Source: Chitinophagaceae bacterium
GTDB taxonomy: Bacteria; Bacteroidota; Bacteroidia; Chitinophagales; Chitinophagaceae
Length of the DNA: 64,000 nt
Direction: 5' to 3'
Assembly: GCA_023229465.1 (NCBI GenBank)
Contig: JALNZE010000007.1
Location: 85,835 to 149,834 of the forward strand
Shown here: in pieces, positions 1 to 6,807 of the stretch
How the letters are laid out: each line of letters opens with the position of its first letter
Position numbering within the stretch: the stretch's first letter is position 1
The notes under the pieces: generated by a model
Told to the model about the DNA's origin: nothing
Databases searched by the model: none
What the model saw: only the letters and a program-made list of their open reading frames with translations
Translations under genes and position numbers: made by a program

Positions 1-61
1 CATGTTGTTTTTAATCTTGTACCGTGTCAGGAATTACAAGATATGAGTAAATAGCTCTATC

Positions 62-80
62 GCGTTAAGCGTTAAGCGTA
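62..80. repeat. GCGTTAA heptamer repeat
   Basis: Two and a half copies of the 7-base unit GCGTTAA lie just downstream of rpoA. This is one of several unrelated short tandem repeats found in the spacers of this ribosomal operon. An ATG on the minus strand at positions 3-1 could be the start of the next gene (rplQ is expected after rpoA), but only that codon is visible. Confidence 0.7.
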
Positions 81-84
81 CAAA

Positions 85-1086
85 TTAATTATCTAAGTTA
101 TCTAATCCTAATTTGTTAAGATCCATTCCAAAACTCAATCCTCTTTCAGTTAACACCTGCTCAATTTCAGAGAGTGATTTCTGTCCGAAGTTTCTGAACT
201 TCATCAGGTCTTCCTGTTCGTATTGTACCAGTTCGCTAAGGCTGTTAATTTTCGCAGCTTTCAGGCAATTGAAGGCACGTACAGACAGATCAAGATCTTC
301 CAGTGGTGTTTTCAACACTTTACGTAATTGTAAAACGTGCTCATCCACTACATCTTCTTTCTTATCTTCCTTGTTATCGAAAGTGATGTTTTCATCAGTG
401 ATGATCATCAGGTGCTGGATAAGAATACGTGATGCCTGTTTAACGGCGTCTTCCGGATGGATAGTACCATCAGTAGCTACATCAAGGATCAGTTTTTCGT
501 AGTCAGTTCTTTGTTCTACACGATAGTTCTCAATAGCGTACTTAACATTCTTGATAGGTGTGTGAATAGAATCGATAGCGATATATCCGAAAACAGCATC
601 TTTAATCTTATTCTCTTCTGCAGGAATATAACCACGGCCCTTGGCAATAGTCAGTTCAATATCCAGTTTAGAAGTAGTATCCATGGTACAGATCACCAAC
701 TCTGGGTTCATCACCTGGAAGTTTTGTGATAATTCACCGATCATACCGGCATAGAATTCGGTACGGCCTTTAATGGATAAAGTAATCTTTTCGTTGGCAA
801 CATCGTGCTCAACATGTTTCTTAAACCGAACCTGCTTAAGGTTAAGGATAATTTCAGTAACATCTTCCGTTACACCTTTGATAGTGGCAAACTCGTGATC
901 TACTCCTTCGATTTTGATACCAACGATAGCAAAACCTTCGAGTGAGCTCAGTAATACCCTGCGTAGCGCATTACCAATGGTCAGACCAAAGCCTGGCTCT
1001 AACGGACGGAATTCGAATTGACCTTCAAAGTCATTTGCTTTTTGTAAAACGATCTTGTCAGGTTTCTGAAAGCTTAATATGGCCAT
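85..1086 (-). CDS. rpoA: DNA-directed RNA polymerase subunit alpha
   Basis: Alpha subunit of RNA polymerase, which dimerises to nucleate core assembly and contacts upstream promoter DNA and activators. The product is full length (333 residues): an N-terminal assembly domain to about residue 230, including GFGLTIGNALRRVLLSS, then an acidic linker and a helical C-terminal domain (about 255-333) with the conserved KSLSEIEQVL segment. I chose the ATG at 1086 (MAILSFQKP) because family members start just before this motif. An ATG 13 codons upstream at 1125 would add a basic extension not seen in the family. It is the last visible gene of the infA-rpmJ-rpsM-rpsK-rpsD-rpoA transcription unit. Confidence 0.97.
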   Translation of the reverse strand: MAILSFQKPDKIVLQKANDFEGQFEFRPLEPGFGLTIGNALRRVLLSSLEGFAIVGIKIEGVDHEFATIKGVTEDVTEIILNLKQVRFKKHVEHDVANEKITLSIKGRTEFYAGMIGELSQNFQVMNPELVICTMDTTSKLDIELTIAKGRGYIPAEENKIKDAVFGYIAIDSIHTPIKNVKYAIENYRVEQRTDYEKLILDVATDGTIHPEDAVKQASRILIQHLMIITDENITFDNKEDKKEDVVDEHVLQLRKVLKTPLEDLDLSVRAFNCLKAAKINSLSELVQYEQEDLMKFRNFGQKSLSEIEQVLTERGLSFGMDLNKLGLDNLDN

Positions 1087-1147
1087 ATTAAAACTTGTTT
1101 TATTTGTTTGTCTTTTTACCCACATGAGATAAAAAGGAAAATATGTG

Positions 1148-1206
1148 AAACGTCAGGCGTGAGACGTGAGACGTGAGAAAAACTCACGACCAACGACTCA
1201 CGATTC
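1148..1206. repeat. GTGAGAC-type repeat forming an inverted repeat
   Basis: The rpsD-rpoA spacer contains three copies of a GTGAGAC-like heptamer, then an A-run, then complementary CTCACGA-like copies. CGTGAG and CTCACG flank the A-run, so the RNA could fold into a stem-loop. The same repeat family recurs at 10839-10879 inside the N-terminus of the HMG-CoA lyase gene. Confidence 0.75.
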
Positions 1207-1209
1207 ACG

Positions 1210-1815
1210 CTATTTAGAATACAATTCTACGATCAGTTGCTCTTTGATATTCTCCGGAACACTTTCACGTTCAGGGAATGTAATGAAAGTACCTTTCTTT
1301 TCAGTTTCATTCCAATCCAACCAGCTAAACTTAGGATTTTTACCGCGGCTCTTACCGGTTAAAGAAGCGTTGTCCGCACTTTTTGGTCTGTACGTGATTA
1401 CATCACCTGCCTTACATTGGTAAGAAGGAATATTCATTACTTCACCATTAACCGTAATGTGTTTGTGGTTAACCAACTGTCTTGCTTCAGGACGGCTGGC
1501 AGTTAAACCCAAACGGTAAACAGTGTTATCCAAGCGTGATTCAAGTAATTTAATCAGGTTTTCACCGGTAACCCCTTTCAAGCGTTGCGCTTCTTCAAAG
1601 GTTTTACGGAACTGGCGCTCAAGTACACCATAAGTATACTTTGCTTTTTGTTTCTCTCTTAATTGTAAAGCGTATTCACCAAGGGTTTTACGCTTACGGG
1701 CCGCACCATGCTGACCGGGAGGGTTGCTGTTCTTACCCAACCACTTACCATTACCTAAAATGGGTTCGCCGAAAATTCTACAAATTTTGGTCTTAGGACC
1801 TGTGTAACGTGCCAT
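1210..1815 (-). CDS. rpsD: 30S ribosomal protein S4
   Basis: Primary 16S rRNA-binding protein that nucleates assembly of the small-subunit body. In many bacteria it also represses its own operon. The 201-residue product begins MARYTGPKTKICRIFGEPI and carries the S4 RNA-binding fold at about residues 91-155 (SRLDNTVYRLGLTASRPEARQ), the usual length for the Bacteroidota form. It lies between rpsK and rpoA in the conserved order. The spacer to rpsK holds a perfect 10-bp inverted repeat (1842-1878). Whether S4 autoregulates here through structured spacers is not shown by the sequence. Confidence 0.98.
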   Translation of the reverse strand: MARYTGPKTKICRIFGEPILGNGKWLGKNSNPPGQHGAARKRKTLGEYALQLREKQKAKYTYGVLERQFRKTFEEAQRLKGVTGENLIKLLESRLDNTVYRLGLTASRPEARQLVNHKHITVNGEVMNIPSYQCKAGDVITYRPKSADNASLTGKSRGKNPKFSWLDWNETEKKGTFITFPERESVPENIKEQLIVELYSK

Positions 1816-1841
1816 AATATTAAGTTCGATTTTTTAATGAC

Positions 1842-1878
1842 GATGTATAATCAAAAAATCTAAAATCAATTATACATC
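1842..1878. repeat. Inverted repeat in rpsK-rpsD spacer
   Basis: GATGTATAAT at 1842-1851 and its exact complement ATTATACATC at 1869-1878 flank a 17-base AT-rich loop. The resulting RNA hairpin would lie between the rpsK stop and the rpsD start. It has no U-run directly after it, so a processing or regulatory role is as likely as termination. This is a visible structure with no assigned function. Confidence 0.6.
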
Positions 1879-1918
1879 CGGTTATAAAAATCCATTACTC
1901 CATCAGGAGCATGGGGGA

Positions 1919-2329
1919 TTAAACTCTACGTTGTTTGGGTGGTCTGCAACCATTGTGTGGTAATGGGGTTACGTCTTTGATAGAAGTAACTTCCACCCCG
2001 GATTGTGCGATGGAGCGGATGGCGCCTTCACGTCCTGATCCTGGTCCTTTTACAAAAACGTCTACACGTTTCACACCTGCTTCAGAAGCAACTTTTGCAG
2101 CATCCGCGGCAGCCATTTGAGCGGCATAAGGGGTATTCTTTTTAGAACCCCTGAAGCCCATTTTCCCGGCACTGCTCCAACTGATCACCTGACCGGCTTT
2201 GTTGGTGAAACTGATGATAATGTTGTTAAAAGTTGCAGAAATGCGAACCTCACCGGCTGCCTCTACTTTTACAATTCTTTTTTTGGCAACAGCTTTTGCA
2301 CTGTTCTGCGCCTTTTGTGGTTTTGCCAT
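1919..2329 (-). CDS. rpsK: 30S ribosomal protein S11
   Basis: Small-subunit platform protein that helps shape the mRNA exit region. The 136-residue product has the family core: [22 protein letters not shown], the [14 protein letters not shown] segment, [12 protein letters not shown], and the conserved C-terminus [13 protein letters not shown]. The first 20 residues form a lysine/alanine-rich extension, common in S11. It is separated from rpsM by a structured 152-base spacer that includes a terminator-like hairpin, so its expression relative to rpsM may be adjusted. Confidence 0.98.
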   Translation of the reverse strand: MAKPQKAQNSAKAVAKKRIVKVEAAGEVRISATFNNIIISFTNKAGQVISWSSAGKMGFRGSKKNTPYAAQMAAADAAKVASEAGVKRVDVFVKGPGSGREGAIRSIAQSGVEVTSIKDVTPLPHNGCRPPKQRRV

Positions 2330-2357
2330 AATTTTTTTTTGAGGTACGCTTACACAA

Positions 2358-2380
2358 TAAAAAATCCCGTTGAAGCGGGA
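2358..2380 (-). terminator. Terminator-like hairpin between rpsM and rpsK
   Basis: Read on the minus strand, TCCCG-CTTCAA-CGGGA is followed at once by TTTTTT, which is the form of an intrinsic terminator. It sits inside the ribosomal operon, after rpsM and upstream of rpsK, so it could act as an attenuator or a partial terminator. The stem is only 5 bp (extendable by A-T pairs), so read-through is likely. Confidence 0.5.
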
Positions 2381-2439
2381 ACCGCTATACTCTCCTTTCC
2401 CAGGTTACCGAGACTATCCAAGCCATAACGGATTTCTAT

Positions 2440-2475
2440 GTTGAAACCTGTCCCGATAAGGAGGCAGGTTTCAAC
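2440..2475. repeat. Perfect 11-bp inverted repeat after rpsM
   Basis: GTTGAAACCTG (2440-2450) and CAGGTTTCAAC (2465-2475) are exact complements around a 14-base loop that can itself pair TCC with GGA. The hairpin starts 6 bases past the rpsM stop codon. With the terminator-like hairpin at 2358-2380 it makes the rpsM-rpsK spacer strongly structured. Confidence 0.75.
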
Positions 2476-2481
2476 TATGAA

Positions 2482-2862
2482 TTATTTCTTAGCTACTTTT
2501 TTCTTACCGGCAACCGTTTTGCGTTTACCTTTTCTGGTACGGCTATTGGTTTTGGTGCGCTGACCGCGAACAGGTAACCCCTTACGGTGACGCAGGCCAC
2601 GGTAACAGGCAATATCCAATAAGCGCTTAATGCTCATAGATACTTCACTACGCAAAGCGCCTTCCACCTTAAACTCATTGTTGATGATGTTACGGATAGC
2701 ACCCTGCTCATCATCATCCCACTGGTTTACTTTTTTGTCAAAGTCAATACCAGCTTTGATAAGGATATACTGAGCAGTTGAACGGCCAATACCAAAAATA
2801 TAGGTCAGACCAATTTCTCCTCTTTTATTTTTTGGTAAGTCAATACCGGCAATACGAGCCAT
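2482..2862 (-). CDS. rpsM: 30S ribosomal protein S13
   Basis: Small-subunit head protein that contacts the P-site tRNA and bridges to the large subunit. The 126-residue product starts [26 protein letters not shown] and ends in the expected basic tail, with [24 protein letters not shown] at about residues 90-113. It follows rpmJ after a spacer of AT-rich tandem repeats (2874-2907). Length and order match the family. Confidence 0.98.
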   Translation of the reverse strand: MARIAGIDLPKNKRGEIGLTYIFGIGRSTAQYILIKAGIDFDKKVNQWDDDEQGAIRNIINNEFKVEGALRSEVSMSIKRLLDIACYRGLRHRKGLPVRGQRTKTNSRTRKGKRKTVAGKKKVAKK

Positions 2863-2873
2863 ATTCGATTTTT

Positions 2874-2907
2874 ATAATTTGAAAATTTGAAAATCTGAAA
2901 ATTGAAA
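2874..2907. repeat. GAAAATTT tandem repeat
   Basis: About four imperfect copies of a 7-8 base GAAAATTT-like unit lie between rpmJ and rpsM, just upstream of the rpsM start. A closely related tract at 25530-25549 runs into the carbonic anhydrase gene. Confidence 0.7.
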
Positions 2908-2950
2908 CCGGGTAATACCAGACTCCCCCATTAAACAATTTCCCAATTGA

Positions 2951-3067
2951 TTATCCCTGGCGTTGCTTAAAACGGGGATTCTTTTTGTTGATCACAAATA
3001 ACTTGCCTTTTCTCTTCACAATCTTGCAATCAACGCTGCGTTTTTTAATGGAAGCTCTAACTTTCAT
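2951..3067 (-). CDS. rpmJ: 50S ribosomal protein L36
   Basis: Smallest large-subunit protein; it lies near the peptidyl-transferase side of the 50S particle. The 38-residue product [20 protein letters not shown]... ending NPRFKQRQG is unmistakable L36. The zinc-type cysteine set is reduced: only one Cys (residue 14) is visible, so this is the zinc-free variant. Translated by hand from the sequence, since the gene is short. It sits in its normal place between infA and rpsM. Confidence 0.95.
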   Translation of the reverse strand: MKVRASIKKRSVDCKIVKRKGKLFVINKKNPRFKQRQG

Positions 3068-3085
3068 TGCCTGTTTTTTTATCTC

Positions 3086-3133
3086 GTTGCTGCTTTCGGC
3101 TTTGGGCTTTATGCTTTCAGCGTTGAGCGTTAA
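3086..3133. repeat. GGCTTT/GCTTTC and AGCGTT repeat tract
   Basis: The infA-rpmJ spacer is made of related short units (GCTTTCG, GCTTTGG, GCTTTAT, GCTTTCA, then GCGTTGA and GCGTTAA). The last units match the heptamer at 62-80 downstream of rpoA. Confidence 0.6.
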
Positions 3134-3135
3134 AA

Positions 3136-3354
3136 TTATTTATACCTGAAAATGATCCTTCCCCTGCTCAAATCGTACGGACTCATCTCAACCCCTACTT
3201 TATCACCTGGCAATATCCGGATGTAGTGCATCCGCATTTTACCTGAGATGGTGGCCAGTATCTCATGACCGTTTTCTAATTTCACCCTGAACATTGCGTT
3301 GCTCAAGGCTTCCAGAATTACGCCATCTTGTTTAATCAGTGGTTGTTTCGACAT
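3136..3354 (-). CDS. infA: Translation initiation factor IF-1
   Basis: IF-1 binds the A site of the 30S subunit during initiation. The 72-residue product is a complete S1/OB-fold protein with the family features [31 protein letters not shown] and [18 protein letters not shown]. It is the first gene of the visible ribosomal cluster. The genes that usually precede it (map, secY) are absent, and upstream is instead the end of an unrelated large gene, so it probably has its own promoter in the 129-base gap before it. A TATCTTTG element on the minus strand at 3371-3378 is well placed. Confidence 0.97.
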   Translation of the reverse strand: MSKQPLIKQDGVILEALSNAMFRVKLENGHEILATISGKMRMHYIRILPGDKVGVEMSPYDLSRGRIIFRYK

Positions 3355-3370
3355 ACAATTTTTGGGGCTG

Positions 3371-3378
3371 CAAAGATA
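3371..3378 (-). promoter_or_regulatory. Candidate -7 element for infA operon
   Basis: The minus strand reads TATCTTTG, an exact match to the Bacteroidota TAnnTTTG element, ending 17 bases before the infA ATG. A TTTC at about the -33 distance (3399-3402, 20-base spacer) is a weak partner. A second exact element, TATATTTG, lies at 3464-3471. Two GTGGAAAAA copies at 3408-3416 and 3429-3437 lie between them. Confidence 0.45.
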
Positions 3379-3483
3379 TAAAATCGCAACCGGAATATGA
3401 AAAATTAGTGGAAAAATATCTTGAAAATGTGGAAAAACCTTTAAAAAAGGGACTTTCGCGGGGCAAATATATCGTAAATCAGG

Positions 3484-6282
3484 CTAATTAAAGAGGTTGA
3501 CAGGCAAAACCAGCTCCCAAACATTGGGTTGGGTAGTTCCGCGAAACTCCTTATTTATCAGTTTACTATACCTGATTCCAAAAGTAATGGGCTGCTGGTT
3601 CCACCAGCGGGTATCAAAAAATAACTCTGTGCCGATAGTTTGAAAGGGATACGTTACTCCTGTTCTGAGGCTTTTGCCCCGGGTATAGTCGAAAAAAAGG
3701 TTTGTCCGTATCCGCAGAAAATAAACAAGGTTTCCAAATCCCCAGTCAGGGTATGCCAGTGGCAAATGATAGTTAACCCCTATTTTCCACATTCTTGGAA
3801 AGTCTACAGCCCGGTATCCCCTTGCAAAAGGGAAATTATTGGGGAAAAGGTATTGTTGCATCGTATCCCTGCTTTGATAGGCAGCTGTAATCACCAGGCT
3901 ATGGTTGGTACTGAAACCGGGCAGGTATACCGAACCACTGGTCAGAAACTGGTTGGCAGTATATTGATTGAGTATGCCCTTATATTGCAATAACAGGTTC
4001 TGTGCCCAATGCGGATAGATATGCTGCTTTGCTTTTTGAACTTGTTGTGCATACGATAAACGCGTGTGCAGGAAAGAAAAATTCTTATTAGAAAATATTT
4101 TTTCAGCTAATCCTGTCCAGTTTATTTTTTCCATATTATACGTGGAAGACAGGGTGAGATAGCGGTATTGTTTTCCGCCGGAAAAATTCAGGGGTAATTG
4201 CAAGCCGGCATGCCCAACCAGTTCATTCCAGTGTAGCGTAGTATCTTTAGAAAGAACCCCGCTTCTTTGCCAGTTCTGGCTGATACCAAACAAGGGCTGT
4301 ACATAGCTTCCCCCAAAAATTCCCTGGTATCCTATTTTATGACTCCCTTCATTCTGTTGATAGGTATAGGCAATTTCTGATTGAAAAGTATTCAGGATAT
4401 TCTGCCCATATAAGGTAAGTGAATACTCAGGCAGCTCATAGAAAGGGCGGAAACTATGAATATTCAGTAAGTGAAATGATTTGGAATAGTTACTTACAGG
4501 ATAAGTATGCGCAGTTAAATTATTCAGCATTTGCTGATCCGGTCTTTGATACACTCCGCCAACTGTATTATCTGCCGGTGCATCTGATATGGCCACCTTT
4601 TCCCATTTTGATTGAAACCGGCCCAGGCGATATCCATCAGCGGTAAAAACAGCGCCTACTACTGTATTGCCTGACTGTAGTATGGCCTGGTATATACCTG
4701 TAGAATAGTTAGCCAGCTGGTAAGGGCCATTGGGTTCTACCCCATCAATGATAGCCCATACTTCGTCTCTGCCTTTGTAAGTAGTCGTAAATAATACTGT
4801 ATCACCCTGTACCTGTAAGAACCCGATAATACGGTTACGGTAGGGCATGATTTCTTTTATTTCTCCCCCTGTAACCGCCTGTTTTTTAATCGCCATTTCT
4901 CCATTTCCTTTTCGTGAAATCCAATACAGGTTTTCATCATGGGCAGAAAATTTCGGGTAGGCATATACCGCGTCTGCTTCTTTAACGGTTCGAATCAAGG
5001 TACCCTTCGCCACATTTAGTAAAAGTAAAAATGCGGAATCCCGCTGCGTCATAACAGTAGCCAGTTTTTCTCCATCTGATGAAATATCGGGCGAAAAAAA
5101 ACGGGTATGTGAGAAGATGGTTTTTTCCTCTCCGGTTTTACAATCTAATAATTTAATCGACTGATATTCCCTGTTGCCCCATCTTGCATCCGGTTCATAA
5201 GCGGCGTAAACAATCCGCTCATTTTTATAAGCGTAATAATCATCAGTAGCAATATCCTTCACGGCCAGTTTTTCTACTGATCCGTTTGTGTGTAACTTAT
5301 AAAAGGAAGGAATTTCTTTGTAAGATGATTTTAAAACCACCAAAGCCCCATCAGCCGCCAGATATGGGTATTTGTAACTGATCACGTTATTTTTTTCGGT
5401 TTGTGTAAGCCAGTCTGTTTTTTCATTCGCCGCTAACTTCCATTGCGATTGGTAAAATAACATGGCCTCATTTACAAACTGATCAAATGGTATTCCAATA
5501 TTTTTTTTAACAGATCCCTGGAAAGGATAGAAAAGGGGTTTGAACCTTACCGCGTCGTCAGTAACCTTTCGCCAGATATCTTCTCCATATTTTTTTCTCC
5601 CATATGCAACCAGCAAATACCCCAGTTCATAATGATTGGGTACATAGTTTTGCAGTGACCCATTGCGTAGTTTCATATAACTGAATTGCCGGTTGGCAAT
5701 GAACAGAGACTGATAGCTACTCATAAACAGTGGCAGTGTTCCTCTACCCTGTGTGGTTAATTTGGTTTCATTGAAAACAGCATCTCCTTCAAAAAACCAA
5801 TCTGGTATCGCGGCTGCATTGGCAACGGCCTGGCCCTGTTCACCCAAAATAAAAGAAGCAACCTTTGATAGTCCTTTATTAAAATTGCTATACTGCTGCA
5901 CATGCCTGAATTCATGAACTGCCAGGTTATCCGTCCAACGAACAGCACCCAGGGTGAAAGCATCCTGGAGTGGGGTAAGATATAATTCACTTCGGTAGGG
6001 AGCAAGGCCCACATAGGCATTGGAAAACAGGGTTTGGTTCTGCAGCACCATATTTATTTTGCGAATATTATCGCCGATGGAATGGGCATATTGTTTCTGT
6101 AACTGATGAATAATGGTTGCGATTCGTTGCGCCTGTACATCCCATCCTTTGGGAAAGATAACCCTTACTGTATCTGTATTAACCTGCTGCCATTTTACAG
6201 ATGGGGGATTGCCCCCGAATGGCTGTGCGGATGAAAAGTGAAAAATGAAAAGTGAAAAGTAACCTATGATAACACCCTTCAT
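3484..6282 (-). CDS. Secreted HExxH/TolB-like propeller/outer-membrane barrel protein
   Basis: The reaction and substrate are unknown. The 932-residue product begins with a signal peptide ending in SSAQ (about residue 20). HEFRH at 123-127 and WFFEGDA with Glu165 form a gluzincin-type zinc motif. The middle (about 290-600) resembles TolB-like propeller blades. The last ~300 residues alternate aromatic and polar strands like an outer-membrane barrel (FARGYRAVDFPR is reminiscent of BamA/Omp85-type barrels). The visible motifs suggest a surface metallopeptidase or assembly factor. Residues 8-18 of the signal peptide are encoded by AGTGAAAA-type tandem repeats. It ends 129 bases before infA on the same strand. 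Confidence 0.75.
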   Translation of the reverse strand: MKGVIIGYFSLFIFHFSSAQPFGGNPPSVKWQQVNTDTVRVIFPKGWDVQAQRIATIIHQLQKQYAHSIGDNIRKINMVLQNQTLFSNAYVGLAPYRSELYLTPLQDAFTLGAVRWTDNLAVHEFRHVQQYSNFNKGLSKVASFILGEQGQAVANAAAIPDWFFEGDAVFNETKLTTQGRGTLPLFMSSYQSLFIANRQFSYMKLRNGSLQNYVPNHYELGYLLVAYGRKKYGEDIWRKVTDDAVRFKPLFYPFQGSVKKNIGIPFDQFVNEAMLFYQSQWKLAANEKTDWLTQTEKNNVISYKYPYLAADGALVVLKSSYKEIPSFYKLHTNGSVEKLAVKDIATDDYYAYKNERIVYAAYEPDARWGNREYQSIKLLDCKTGEEKTIFSHTRFFSPDISSDGEKLATVMTQRDSAFLLLLNVAKGTLIRTVKEADAVYAYPKFSAHDENLYWISRKGNGEMAIKKQAVTGGEIKEIMPYRNRIIGFLQVQGDTVLFTTTYKGRDEVWAIIDGVEPNGPYQLANYSTGIYQAILQSGNTVVGAVFTADGYRLGRFQSKWEKVAISDAPADNTVGGVYQRPDQQMLNNLTAHTYPVSNYSKSFHLLNIHSFRPFYELPEYSLTLYGQNILNTFQSEIAYTYQQNEGSHKIGYQGIFGGSYVQPLFGISQNWQRSGVLSKDTTLHWNELVGHAGLQLPLNFSGGKQYRYLTLSSTYNMEKINWTGLAEKIFSNKNFSFLHTRLSYAQQVQKAKQHIYPHWAQNLLLQYKGILNQYTANQFLTSGSVYLPGFSTNHSLVITAAYQSRDTMQQYLFPNNFPFARGYRAVDFPRMWKIGVNYHLPLAYPDWGFGNLVYFLRIRTNLFFDYTRGKSLRTGVTYPFQTIGTELFFDTRWWNQQPITFGIRYSKLINKEFRGTTQPNVWELVLPVNLFN
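6231..6260. repeat. AGTGAAAA tandem repeat inside a signal peptide
   Basis: Four imperfect copies of a 7-8 base AGTGAAAA/ATGAAAA unit. On the minus strand they encode YFSLFIFHFSS, the hydrophobic core of the signal peptide of the gene ending at 3484. Confidence 0.75.
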
Positions 6283-6336
6283 CAGCAGAATTTTATTTTG
6301 AAGATAGCGCTTTTATATAGTCGGCTATTTAACCAA

Positions 6337-6741
6337 TTATATAGGTTCATTAGTAAGATGAACCTTGGTCATATCCAGGTATTGGTTCTGTAACTGATGG
6401 ATAAAATGTATATCCGGATTGTGCCTTCTGTCTTCACGATACCATATCTCCATTTTTGAAAAATCGCCCGCGATGGGAGTTACTAACCGGAATGAGCCTT
6501 TTGAATACTTAACAGATCCATCTTCATTCGCCTGTTTATGAAAATGAAGCTTCAGCAATGATGCTTCATTTAACGCAAGAGGAAACAAATGTTCCGGCGC
6601 GAACCAGAACTCCTGCACTTCTGTTTCCACACAAACCTGTTTTTCATCTCCATTTAAGTTAACGACTTCCCCTTCCCAGGTTTTTCCTTCATACTCCGCT
6701 TTCAGATAGTCGCCGATCCTGATCTCGTGGTATTTAATCAT
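6337..6741 (-). CDS. Hypothetical protein
   Basis: Not recognised. The 134-residue product has no signal peptide or membrane segment, so it is probably cytoplasmic. The first ~60 residues (RIGDYLKAEYEGKTWEGEV, then VCVETEVQEFWFAPEHLFPL) look like a small beta-barrel with a KOW/SH3-like pattern; the rest is mixed charged. It lies between the helicase gene and the large secreted protein on the same strand, 66 bases from the helicase stop. Codon use resembles its neighbours. Confidence 0.6.
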   Translation of the reverse strand: MIKYHEIRIGDYLKAEYEGKTWEGEVVNLNGDEKQVCVETEVQEFWFAPEHLFPLALNEASLLKLHFHKQANEDGSVKYSKGSFRLVTPIAGDFSKMEIWYREDRRHNPDIHFIHQLQNQYLDMTKVHLTNEPI

Positions 6742-6807
6742 ATGGCTATGGTTTTTAGAAGGATAAGTTAGGCTATTTTTCTAAAAAAGAGAAAAAGAGA
6801 TCAGGAC

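Noticed and set aside
1..3. Start codon of rplQ at the left edge
   Set aside because: Only one codon of the minus-strand frame is in the window; position after rpoA fits but the sequence cannot support a gene call.
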